Part shown: in pieces, positions 41,401 through 48,599 of the stretch
Layout: every line of letters begins with the position of its first letter
Position numbering within the stretch: position 1 is the stretch's first letter
Source: Psettodes erumei
Lineage: Eukaryota; Chordata; Actinopteri; Pleuronectiformes; Psettodidae
NCBI GenBank assembly: GCA_016785225.1
Contig: JAFBJZ010000512.1
Coordinates: 7,415,001 to 7,479,000, forward strand
Reading direction: 5' to 3'
Length of the DNA: 64,000 nt
Program-made: the position numbers and the translations under genes
Notes under the pieces: model-generated
What the model saw: only the letters and a program-made list of their open reading frames with translations
Told to the model about the DNA's origin: nothing
Database searches by the model: none

Positions 41401-44400
41401 TTTTTTCTCTTTATTGGCTCAATACTGCCTTTCACAATGTCAGTCATATCACCCCTGTGCTTAGGCATTTTCACTTGTGTCCTTGGGCCCTTACATTGGT
41501 GGATCATAATACAGGGACACACTTTTAAAAAGTTCCTCTGCAGGGCCTCTACTCCTTCAAAACTTCACACATGCCACTTATTTCCTCTCTGTCACCTCTA
41601 AGGCTTGGTCATGGAAAGAAACTGTGTTGGAGTCTGGAACATCCGGCCGCTACACCGTCGAGACAGTCACCACTGAAGAAGGAGTGATCTCCACACTGAC
41701 CATGAGCAACATTGTTCCAGCTGACTTCCAGACCATCTACAACTGCACCGCATGGAACAGCTTTGGCTCTGACACTGAGATCATACGCCTTAAGGAACAA
41801 GGTGGGAGCCAAGGTTCGACAGGTTCCACCTTCCTCTTCTTCAAATCACGTGACAGTGGTTTATGGTAGACAGTGACAGGCATGTGGTGTGAGTGTGTGC
41901 ATCTGTGGGATTTTAAGTTTGTGGGTGAATGTACTTTTGTGAATGTAAGTACATGAGATGGGATTTGATTACTAATTATACTGAGATAACTTCAAGTGCA
42001 AATAGTATTTTAGTATTAGTATTATATATTAGTATTAGTATTAATAGAATATTAATCATTTCATTTAATTTTGATTAGTAAAAACAATGGACACATTTCT
42101 CAGAATTTAATACACAATACATTTTTACTTTCATACAACAGTTCTATGTACAAAAACATTATTTGAATCTTTTTTCTATCAGAAATAAATTATTCAAAAA
42201 TTATATTTTACAAATATGGAACTGCAGAATGGTAATACATTACACTGCAAGGCCTAAATTCTGCACTGTTTGATGTACAGTAAATGTGATGATGAAGCCG
42301 ATAAATTTTTTACAAATTAGTTTTTCGGATTAACATAAACTGCAGCTCAAGTAATTTGAACTGCTGACCACCGGCATACACTGCTTTCTGAATACAAAAT
42401 GTGCGTCCTGCGTTCTTTATGCAAAGGAGAAATGTAAAGCATTTCTTTTGGTTCAAAAATGAATACTTTTTATTCTTTTTATTTTTGACCTTTTCCCTTC
42501 CACCATGGGGGGAGCTGTGTTTTCAACCCACTTATCACAAATGATAAATTATACGCCGCTTATGTGAAAGTGACATTGATCAATGAAGACATTAAATAGG
42601 CTTTAATGGTGTAGGAAGAGCACTTGGTTGTTTTGCATTTGTTTAAAATGCGAGAAGGTCATAAATGTGAGCTGGTAACTCAGGTCCTCATTAAAACGCA
42701 CTTTAATGAGGTACATTTAATGTTGGAGCAGCATATAGATGTGTGCCTGCAGGTTTAATCTCTTTCTAGTCACAAATGTGTGGCAACATCCATGCAGAAA
42801 CACACAAACATGGTTATGCTTAGACAAATGCACACATGTTTGCGCTCCACTCGATGAAAATAAAAGCTCTCAGTAAAATGCTTCTGTTTGCCTAAACAAG
42901 TGTAAATTAACAGTCATTAGAGTCAGTCCCTAGAATAGGGTAATGAGACAACATTAGTAAAAAAATGTTTGCCCTTGGCTGATAACGAAAGGTTTCCATT
43001 GAATTTCAAGTTATTTGGACATAGGGTACAAAACATTTTCTTCTGTGGCACTGTACCTGTGTATTTTTATTACATGGCCTTCTGCCTGAGAGATGAGGTC
43101 AAAGTCATTTAGAGGAATAAAATATGGAATATCTTCCCTTAGTTACTTTTTGTTGAAGTGAAAGAGAAGAGTGAGATATGAGGAGTATACATGGGCATGT
43201 GTGTGAAACAATAAGGTGGCCTCAAGATTTTGATGGTTCTGTTGTGTTCATCTGTCATGTAACCTATATTGAACTTAATGTATATTTGCAGTGTTGTTGG
43301 TATATCATTGTAGAAGGACATGTCTCTTTGTTGTCGTCTGCAGAGTCTCTTCCAGTGGCAGTGATCATCGGCATTGCTGTCGGAGCTTTTGTGGCCCTTA
43401 TTGTCCTCATGGGCACCATTGGAGCATTCTGTTGCACCCGCTCCCAGAGAAGTAAGTTTCCTCTTCCCTTTCTTGTCCACTGAAGCATGCATGCCAAAGT
43501 ACTGTACCGTCCCCAAGCACACTAAAGCATGTCCATCTATTGAAATGCAAATATTGTTTTCATTAAAATAAATGGAAGACGATCTGCTTTTGTAGTTAAA
43601 TCATCTTGACTGCAAATTCTGACTTGGGTTTTCTTAAAGATGTGGCATCTGTAAAGGAAAAAAAGATTACAGAACATTGGCAGCTGCTTCAAGAAACTTC
43701 TGTCACAAGATAAATTGCTGGACCATAATGTCAAACTTAATACAAGATAAAATCACTTGTTGAGATGGACATCTTTTTGTGGTATAGATTATGATAAGGG
43801 TTCATTTCATGCACTCTCAGCCTGGCTGCATCATTTTTTGAGGCTATTCACATCCTGCACTACTTTCACTGCCACCCACCCATGTACCAAGTAACTCTGG
43901 TGAGAGACAGTCAGCCGCTGTCTCTTTCCAAGAACCAAACTGTGCTACTGGTCCCTACAGCATGTCTATTGTCTGTATACTACAGAGGAAGCGCACCTGG
44001 TTATGCCCTCACTGCCCGTCTCCATCTGTGCTCACCAGAGAGAACTTGCAAGCAAAATTAAGACAGAAAGTAAGACTTTGTTATATGACAGTATCATCAG
44101 CATTGTCCCAAAGAGAGTAAGCCACCATGGAAGGCTGTTTGAGATTGCATATGTATGCAGAAAAAAGATAATCTTGTGTTGACAGGAAACAAATGATTAA
44201 TAATGCTTTGTGTTGTTGTCTGGAAATGGGGGAAGCGCTCACAAACCAAACTCAGGGATCTTTGCTAAATTCTGTAATACTGCAAACTGCACTAGGGGGG
44301 ATCATACTGTCTACAAATACAGAATTGTGTTTATCCACCTTATTGAGATATATGTTTCATCTGTTTCTGCCAGATCTGAAAGGCGTCGTGTCGGCAAAAA

Positions 44401-47400
44401 ATGACATCCGGGTAGAGATTGTACACAAAGACCACAACGCTGCACGAGAAAACGAAGAACACACCTCCATGAAACAACTGATGGTGAGTGTGAGTGTCAA
44501 AGCATACTACTTTCTACTTCTTCTTCCTGTTTTGAAATGAAATAGTAACTTTTTAAATAGATTTTTGCATGACCTTCATAAGCTTTACTATTTGCATTAC
44601 TTTTCCCCATGCATTATTTTATGGTAATGGCAAAACAGAATGGCATGTAGATTGTATATGTGCTGCAGTCAAATCTTGTGGCTATATTTATCAGTATGGT
44701 GCAAGTAGTCCTATGATCACAACAGACCCCAATACATTGTAACTATGGAGATGCTGATGCATACTGGGTAATCCGACAGTGGGTGTACTTCTGTATCTTC
44801 ATGCCTTCTAGACACATAAAGAACTGTTTCCTCTTTGGAATGATACCAGTGTTTTGGTTTTAATGCAGTTTGCTCCAGGCCTGGGCTATTTGTAGTTTGA
44901 GATTTTGGATTACATTCTGCTTGAAAAACACTTAATATAGTCAATACCTGATGTTAGTGCAGGGAAATTAGCCTAAACTACCTTGCAACGGACCTTACCT
45001 TTTACATTTTTAAAAGATAAATGAAAGATATTTAAGGGTAAGTTTTTCATGTTCCCTCCCAGCCCTCGATGATGGTGAAACATGTTTGACTGATATATTT
45101 CAAAAAAAAGCTTAAAGTGAAATCCTTCCATCTCAAAATGTCTTTTACCTCATTTAACTTAAATGTTTCTGAAACTGCATAGATCTTAATGCTTTGCTTG
45201 GCTATTCGGCAGGTTGAACGTGGGGAGTTCCAGCAAGAATCTGTTCTGAAGCAGCTGGAGGTATTGCAAGAGGAGGAGAAGGAGTACCAACACATTAAGG
45301 TGAGACTCAAGAAATAACAACATAGCTATCCCCATGAAGGCATGAACACAGGAGAAAGAGGAAAAGGTGGGGGGAAAGAGAGAACGAGGGAGAGAAAATG
45401 CCTTTGGGGCAGAGGGTGGTCTTCAAATCAGGGACCGAAATAGCTCAAAAGCATTAATCCCTCTCCTGCTACATGTGATTTTCTAAGGAGTCCACAGGCA
45501 AATTGACTCCCGATTGCAGTCTGATTTTATTAATTAGTCTCTCATCAACGGTAGTTGAAGAAATCAGACACTGGTTGGCCCTTGGCTGTTATTTAAGAGT
45601 ACATTCTTACTCATACCAGAGAGATGGGATTGGACTATTTTAAAGAGCCTATAGGAGGAGCGCTGGGTGTTTTATTAGATGTGCTGACTTAGCTCTCTCA
45701 GCAGCATTTCTAACCTCTCTTAGTTTGGAATATACTCTACTTACCTTTTACAAACCCCTTTTCCTCTGTCTTTCTTTAATGGAGCATTCTGTTCACAGAA
45801 ATAGATAATGTTACATATCAAAGCCCTTGGGACCTGCAGATGAACATTTATTCAATAGTACATTTTGTCCAGGAACCCCCCCCCCAAAAAAAAAAAAAAA
45901 AAACAAAGCAAAAAAGTTTCTAATTTAACTGACTTGGTTTCATTCTTGTCCCAGTGTTGTTATTTGTAAGTCTTACAGCTCTATTGTAATACACTCAAAC
46001 TTTTTGCCACAGGGCTTGGGCAAGAAGTCCCAAAACAAATTAAAATGATATAAATATTTTTTTTCTAAATGAGCCTACGTGAATATCAGAGAAAACTCAC
46101 TGATCTTGAGGAAATTCAGTGAGTGTAATAATGTTATGTCAGAATTGCGTGGGTTTGATCAGAGACAACCACTCTATAGTGTGTTTGTATGTCCTGTGAG
46201 ATCAGTAGTCCTGCTCCCTCATACCCTTGGAGCTTCTATGCAGGCTGGTTCTCCACATATGAAAAAGACTTAAAAGTCACTGTAGTCAGAGCCAACAAAA
46301 TGTGTCTTATTCAGTGACGCTGGTATTCAATGAGTGAAATAAAATTGACTTCATGGCAATTTGTACTGTAGCTGTCTACCAGTTTACATCGCAATGAATG
46401 GATCAGCCTGCAGAGATAAGGCACTTTGGTTTCAGTCCTCCCATCGCATGTGAAAGCACTTTAACACTTGTAACTCTGGCAATAAATGATTCTCATGCAA
46501 TTTGGCAGATTGTAGAGATTTTTGTATCAAGGCTCCTTTCACTTCCTGATGGGCTAATTTAAAGGATGGTCACCTTCTTCTCTGCATGTGCATAATTCAG
46601 CTGTTGGCACACCAGTTAAGTAACCTTGAGAATTAAATAAATTCTCTGCAGGATTTTCCATTAAAAATAGTCAGTACAAATCACAAAATTCCCTTTACAA
46701 CAATAATAGTTTACTATTTTTAAAAAATAGTTAGGGTCACTGTTATAAAATAGAAATAAAGGTGAAATAGTTATTCTCTGTATAACTATGAAATACTTTA
46801 TGCCAGTTCAAAAGTGTAAAACAAGGTAAGCTGATTTTTTTAAAAAAATACATTAAAACAGTCTCCCTGCAACGATTAGCACTCATGCAAGAGGAAATCT
46901 TTATAATATTTATGTATAAGTTGTTTTTCAAGTTATTCAAATTGATAGGGAAAGTGTTTGCTATCTCTTAAGAAGAACCCCCTTGGTGCTTTCCATGTAA
47001 ATGCAACAGTAAATCAAGCACATGGGATTATCTCAGCAGGTGTTTATTCCACCTTCGACCTGCATTCTTGTCAGCAAGATTGTGGATGAATTCTCACACT
47101 GCAATTTATATTCAACAAAGATTGTATCACCATTCTGACCCTATGTGAACAAGGTGACATAGGTAGTGGCCGTTCAGTCTCTGAGGCATGCTGGAGCTTA
47201 TCAGTGCCACACAAACAAATCCTGTCCCACTCATTTGTCCTCTTGTCCAAACCACTGTTGGCGTGGGTCCCTGGAGTGTGCTTCTGTTCTGTTTGCCTGC
47301 TTACCTGCACCCCTGCGTCCCTCGAGCTGAATTTTTTATTCTTTATTTTTTTTTATCCTAGTTAATGACAGTGTGCTTGAGGCGAGAGCAGAGGGGGGAC

Positions 47401-47599
47401 TGAAAAAGAGATAAAGGCCAGATGCAAACAATCTCCTTGTCTGCTGTCTGATAATGACAAGCATAACGAGCATCCTCTCAGGTTGTCTCTCTCATTTCCC
47501 CATTATGAGCATTCCTCTTTTGGGATTTGCCACCATGCTCAAAATGCTTGACATTCACATCCATTCATACGGTGAAATGAAAAAAAAAGGAACACACCG

Positions 47600-47635
<36 letters not shown>

Positions 47636-48599
47636 GCGCCATCACCAGACCCTTAGCAACAGCACAGCGCCTGCAACCTAGCAAACAAGTGGCACAGCTG
47701 TAACCTCAGAAACCATTTCAGTACATACATGAAATTACAGACACTACAATCCGTTGAGGTCCAATTAAAGCTGGTATGTGAGCAAACTTTGCAGTGATAT
47801 GTAGGATGCCAAACTATGAATCATCAAGGTTTGCTTAATTAGCAAGAAGCATGATTTTTAGGTTAACACAGGGGCTGACTAAATCCTAGCACTGAACTTC
47901 ACAACTTCACACAATTTTTCATTTTTCTCATGATGTACATAGCAGCCTGTTTCCTTATTGATCCAGCAATTTGAATGGTAATTATTCCTGTTTTGACCTT
48001 GGCTCCAATGAGGTTTAAGTAAACTTCAAATAAGTGCATATGAACAAAATGCATAGTTTTACTTTTGCTCTTTTCCCCACTTTGTTTGCTATTACATATA
48101 GCTAGAAAAAATAGAGATGCATTTGTGTTTTCAATAGGATCCTACAAATGGGTACTACAGTGTCAACACTTTCAAGGAGCACCACACACCCACCATGGCA
48201 GGGAATCAATCCACTGAGGTGAGGAACCCGACCAACACAGGTACCCTGGGCAAGCAGCGAGTACCAACGGGCATGTCCTTCACCAACATCTACTCCACTC
48301 TCGGAGCAGGTCCCAACCGCCTGTATGACTACAGCCAACGCTTCGTGCTGGGCATGGGCAGCAGCTCCATCGAGCTGTGCGAGCGGGAGTTTCAGCGCGG
48401 CTCACTCAGTGACTCCAGCTCCTTTATCGACACGCAGTGTGACAGCAGCGTCAGCAGCTACAGTAAGCCAGATGGCTATGTGCAGTTCGACAAAGACAGC
48501 AAGGCATCAGCCTCCTCCTCTTCCCACTATTCCCAGTCCTCCTCGCAGAACTCAGACCTGACAAGGCCCCTCCAGAAGCGCATGCAGACCCACGTCTGA
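9149..48599 (+). CDS. kirrel3: kirrel3 (Kirre-like/NEPH2 Ig-superfamily adhesion protein), 5'-partial, 12 exons
   Basis: Single-pass membrane adhesion molecule of the Kirrel/Neph family. Family members bind homophilically or to nephrin and act at synapses, in the kidney slit diaphragm and in myoblast fusion. Twelve exons join in consistent phase to 628 residues: Ig2 to Ig5 (each with its cysteine pair, one cysteine per exon), one transmembrane helix, and a tail of about 220 residues ending in THV. Mammalian KIRREL3, as I remember it, has about 778 residues, so roughly 150 N-terminal residues (signal peptide, Ig1) are encoded upstream. The match to KIRREL3 rather than KIRREL1 or KIRREL2 rests on remembered blocks such as [38 protein letters not shown] and the [20 protein letters not shown] region. 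Teleosts can have two kirrel3 copies (one called kirrel3l/kirrel3b in zebrafish); which one this is cannot be decided here. Introns range from 181 bp to 8.8 kb. Confidence 0.96.
9307..15200 (+). other. kirrel3: kirrel3 intron within Ig2 (5894 bp)
   Basis: Bounded by gtaagc and ttgcag. Mostly AT-rich. A G9 run lies at 13261-13269. A moderately GC-rich, homeobox-site-containing block at 13680-13940 may be conserved non-coding sequence. No gene was seen on either strand. Confidence 0.85.
15201..15351 (+). CDS. kirrel3: kirrel3 exon: second half of Ig domain 2
   Basis: Acceptor cttcactctttgcag, donor gtaagc; 151 bases, in at phase 0 and out with one base carried over. The peptide begins TLLRDGRREST and has the second Ig2 cysteine in QIICKASN, then GKETSVTIDIQ. 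Residues such as the SPSNIETGQQ stretch differ from mammals, but the length is the same. Confidence 0.95.
20416..20460 (+). repeat. GT dinucleotide microsatellite
   Basis: About 22 GT units with one early interruption (gtct), followed by ttggggggcgggg. Intronic and likely polymorphic. Confidence 0.9.
21395..21440 (+). repeat. polypyrimidine tract
   Basis: Almost pure C/T with ATCC and CTCC units (tatccatccatccctccc). A second CT-rich tract lies at 52514-52560. Confidence 0.7.
22436..22616 (+). repeat. simple-repeat cluster (GT, GA, CA)
   Basis: A short GT tract near 22434-22452, a GA run at 22456-22473, and a CA run at 22592-22614 within 180 bases. The apparent open frames here are made of repeat translation (RERERES, HTHTHT) and are not genes. 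Confidence 0.85.
22965..23012 (+). repeat. short tandem duplication, 21-22 bp unit
   Basis: Two full copies of gtgtaaacaagtgtaaaaaa plus one or two A, and the start of a third. Each unit contains an internal GTGTAA doublet. Confidence 0.8.
24195..24300 (+). CDS. kirrel3: kirrel3 exon: first half of Ig domain 3
   Basis: Acceptor ctatgttgtttcag, donor gtgaga; 106 bases. A split histidine codon is completed, followed by 34 codons, and two bases of an arginine codon carry over. The peptide reads LPLVNLSVEPQPVLEGN and then FHCSAKANP, with the first Ig3 cysteine and a glycosylation sequon NLS. The tryptophan of the fold comes from the next exon (RWAKGG). Confidence 0.94.
24301..30887 (+). other. 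kirrel3: kirrel3 intron within Ig3 (6587 bp)
   Basis: Bounded by gtgaga and accag. It holds an imperfect ATC trinucleotide tract at 29440-29545, an A run near 29967-29981 and a GC-richer block at 28900-29330. No gene was recognised. Confidence 0.85.
29440..29545 (+). repeat. imperfect ATC/TCA trinucleotide repeat
   Basis: Runs of TCATCATCATCA are interrupted by diverged units over about 105 bases. Both strands stay open in some frames only because the repeat has no stops, giving His- or Met-rich peptides. Confidence 0.85.
30888..31036 (+). CDS. kirrel3: kirrel3 exon: second half of Ig domain 3
   Basis: Acceptor gtaatcttcacaccag, donor gtgagt; 149 bases. It completes the split arginine, then reads WAKGGSIIKEVSG and on to PVSCEVTNPLGSTNISRNV with the second Ig3 cysteine and sequon NIS. 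It ends with one base of the phenylalanine codon that opens the next exon. Mammals have RWAKRGQIIKEASG at the start, so the position is conserved and the loop residues vary. Confidence 0.95.
31218..31345 (+). CDS. kirrel3: kirrel3 exon: first half of Ig domain 4
   Basis: Acceptor tatttacttcaacag, donor gtgggt; 128 bases ending in phase 0. The peptide reads GPRMAAEPQSLQVDLGSDAV, then FNCAWTGNPSLTIVWMKRGS with the Ig4 first cysteine and core tryptophan. The end is placed after GV because the next exon restores the family sequence GVVLSN; a later GT at 31350 would break it. The preceding intron is only 181 bp. Confidence 0.94.
31346..31832 (+). other. kirrel3: short kirrel3 intron within Ig4 (487 bp)
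   Basis: Bounded by gtgggt and ccgcag. Retention would stop translation at 31382-31384. Nothing else was recognised inside. Confidence 0.85.
31833..31959 (+). CDS. kirrel3: kirrel3 exon: second half of Ig domain 4
   Basis: Acceptor gactcttttttgccgcag, donor gtaagt; 127 bases, in at phase 0 and out with one base. The peptide reads VLSNENLLTLKSVRQEDAGK, then YVCRAVVPRVGAGEKEVSL. DAGKYVC is the classical Ig tyrosine-corner motif with the second Ig4 cysteine. It is almost identical to mammalian KIRREL3. Confidence 0.96.
31960..38813 (+). other. kirrel3: kirrel3 intron between Ig4 and Ig5 (6854 bp)
   Basis: Bounded by gtaagt and tttcag. Contains a C12-(CA)n compound microsatellite at 33833-33878, candidate conserved blocks at 34020-34190 and 36990-37170, and a bulged inverted repeat at 37033-37068. 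No coding sequence was recognised. Confidence 0.85.
33833..33878 (+). repeat. compound C12-(CA)n microsatellite
   Basis: Twelve cytosines run directly into about 17 CA units with one CATA interruption. Confidence 0.9.
38814..38914 (+). CDS. kirrel3: kirrel3 exon: first half of Ig domain 5
   Basis: Acceptor ttctttctttttcag, donor gtaagt; 101 bases. It completes a glycine codon, then 33 codons: PPTISSTQTQQALHGEKGQ and IKCFIRSTPPPDRI. It contains the first Ig5 cysteine. The core WSW of the fold opens the next exon. Confidence 0.95.
38915..41602 (+). other. kirrel3: kirrel3 intron within Ig5 (2688 bp)
   Basis: Bounded by gtaagt and ctaag. A degenerate fish interspersed repeat lies at about 41150-41350, followed by a T16 run at 41371-41386. 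The rest is AT-rich with no recognised feature. Confidence 0.85.
41150..41350 (+). mobile_element. degenerate copy of a percomorph interspersed repeat
   Basis: Phrases such as ctctgggaaacatggatgtc, tggttgttgagatatttcag and acattgccatccacagagcc, ending in agcatggctaaaa, match from memory a family very common in percomorph fish genomes. I cannot name the class with certainty (a SINE/LINE-tail-like non-autonomous element is likely). This copy has several small changes and no coding capacity. It supports a percomorph host. Confidence 0.55.
41603..41801 (+). CDS. kirrel3: kirrel3 exon: second half of Ig domain 5 and juxtamembrane stalk
   Basis: Acceptor ctctgtcacctctaag, donor gtggga; 199 bases in at phase 0, out with one base. 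The peptide reads AWSWKETVLESGTSGRYTVE and later DFQTIYNCTAWNSFGSDTEI, then IRLKEQ. It has the second Ig5 cysteine and a sequon NCT. The donor is weaker than its neighbours, and the frame stays open into the intron up to a stop at 41867-41869. Confidence 0.95.
42009..42044 (+). repeat. TAGTAT-type short tandem repeat
   Basis: tttagtattagtattatata followed by ttagtattagtatta: a hexamer repeat split by a TATA interruption. Confidence 0.7.
42686..42711. repeat. perfect 10-bp inverted repeat with ATTA cores
   Basis: CCTCATTAAA and TTTAATGAGG are exact reverse complements separated by acgcac. Each arm contains a homeodomain-type ATTA/TAAT core, so it may be a paired binding site rather than a hairpin. 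Confidence 0.85.
43344..43451 (+). CDS. kirrel3: kirrel3 exon: transmembrane helix
   Basis: Acceptor tgttgtcgtctgcag, donor gtaagt; 108 bases. A glutamate codon is completed, then SLPVAVIIGIAVGAFVALIV and LMGTIGAFCCTRSQR. The hydrophobic run of about 26 residues is followed by a cysteine pair (possible palmitoylation, inferred) and the basic stop-transfer TRSQR. The small-residue pattern GIAVGAF could favour helix packing (inference). It ends with one base of the asparagine codon finished by the 44374 exon. Confidence 0.95.
43452..44373 (+). other. kirrel3: kirrel3 intron between the transmembrane and first tail exons (922 bp)
   Basis: Bounded by gtaagt and gccag. It holds a possible cassette exon at 43986-44069, listed separately. 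The remainder has no recognised feature. Confidence 0.8.
43986..44069 (+). CDS. candidate 84-bp cassette exon of kirrel3 (hypothetical)
   Basis: Preceded by gtctgtatactacag and followed by the strong donor gtaaga. It is 84 bases long, so it preserves frame. Read in the phase set by the preceding exon (one base in) it has no stop and leaves one base, which the next exon completes exactly as it does now. It would add 28 residues directly after TRSQR: a lysine, then EAHLVMPSLPVSICAHQREL and ASKIKTE. In its first 17 full codons, 12 have G or C in the third position, which is coding-like. I do not recall a mammalian counterpart. Chance could still produce this, since the polypyrimidine tract is modest. 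Confidence 0.35.
44374..44483 (+). CDS. kirrel3: kirrel3 exon: membrane-proximal cytoplasmic tail
   Basis: Acceptor ttcatctgtttctgccag, donor gtgagt; 110 bases. It completes asparagine, then LKGVVSAKNDIRVEIVHKDH and NAARENEEHTSMKQLM. LKGVVSAKNDIRVEIVHK is essentially invariant in KIRREL3. The segment after it (DHNAAREN) is divergent from the mammalian EPASGREG. Confidence 0.95.
44484..45212 (+). other. kirrel3: kirrel3 intron (729 bp)
   Basis: Bounded by gtgagt and cggcag. AT-rich. Nothing was recognised inside. Confidence 0.85.
45213..45299 (+). CDS. kirrel3: kirrel3 exon: acidic helical tail segment
   Basis: Acceptor ggctattcggcag, donor gtgaga; exactly 87 bases (29 codons, phase 0 on both sides). 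The peptide reads [20 protein letters not shown] and EEKEYQHIK, against mammalian [20 protein letters not shown]. It is charged and probably helical. Because the exon is symmetric, skipping it would keep the frame. Confidence 0.94.
45876..45903 (+). repeat. C10-A18 homopolymer junction
   Basis: Ten cytosines directly followed by about 18 adenines. The exact counts are prone to sequencing or assembly error. Confidence 0.75.
47601..47634 (+). repeat. CA dinucleotide microsatellite
   Basis: Seventeen uninterrupted CA units after an A-rich run at 47580-47588. Confidence 0.9.
48138..48599 (+). CDS. kirrel3: kirrel3 terminal coding exon: distal tail with PDZ ligand, stop TGA
   Basis: Acceptor tttgtgttttcaatag. 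It holds 153 codons plus TGA at 48597. It begins [16 protein letters not shown], passes through a stretch unlike mammals (see findings), then [38 protein letters not shown], a long serine-rich region ([18 protein letters not shown]) and QKRMQTHV. The C-terminal THV is a class I PDZ ligand; Neph-family tails bind ZO-1 and related scaffolds through it. Several tyrosines (NGYYS, LYDYS, DGYVQF) are plausible kinase and SH2 sites, as known for family tails. Confidence 0.97.
   Translation, partial: [153 protein letters not shown]

Larger units (their letters stand above)
41802..43343 (+). other. kirrel3: kirrel3 intron between Ig5 and the transmembrane exon (1542 bp)
   Basis: Bounded by gtggga and ctgcag. 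It contains a TAGTAT-type tract at 42009-42044 and a perfect 10-bp inverted repeat with ATTA cores at 42686-42711. I looked for the small stalk exon (SEMKSGAGLEA) used in some mammalian isoforms and did not see it. Confidence 0.8.
45300..48137 (+). other. kirrel3: kirrel3 intron before the terminal exon (2838 bp)
   Basis: Bounded by gtgaga and aatag. Contains a C10-A18 run at 45876-45903 and a CA microsatellite at 47601-47634. No coding sequence was recognised. Confidence 0.85.

Noticed and set aside
43961..44069. Longer version of the candidate cassette exon using the upstream acceptor ccctacag
   Set aside because: At 109 bases it would shift the frame of the remaining tail. The acceptor at 43985 keeps phase and is preferred.
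48325..48561. Alternative open frame inside the terminal exon (Ser/Ala/Pro-rich)
   Set aside because: Out-of-frame shadow of the highly conserved kirrel3 tail.
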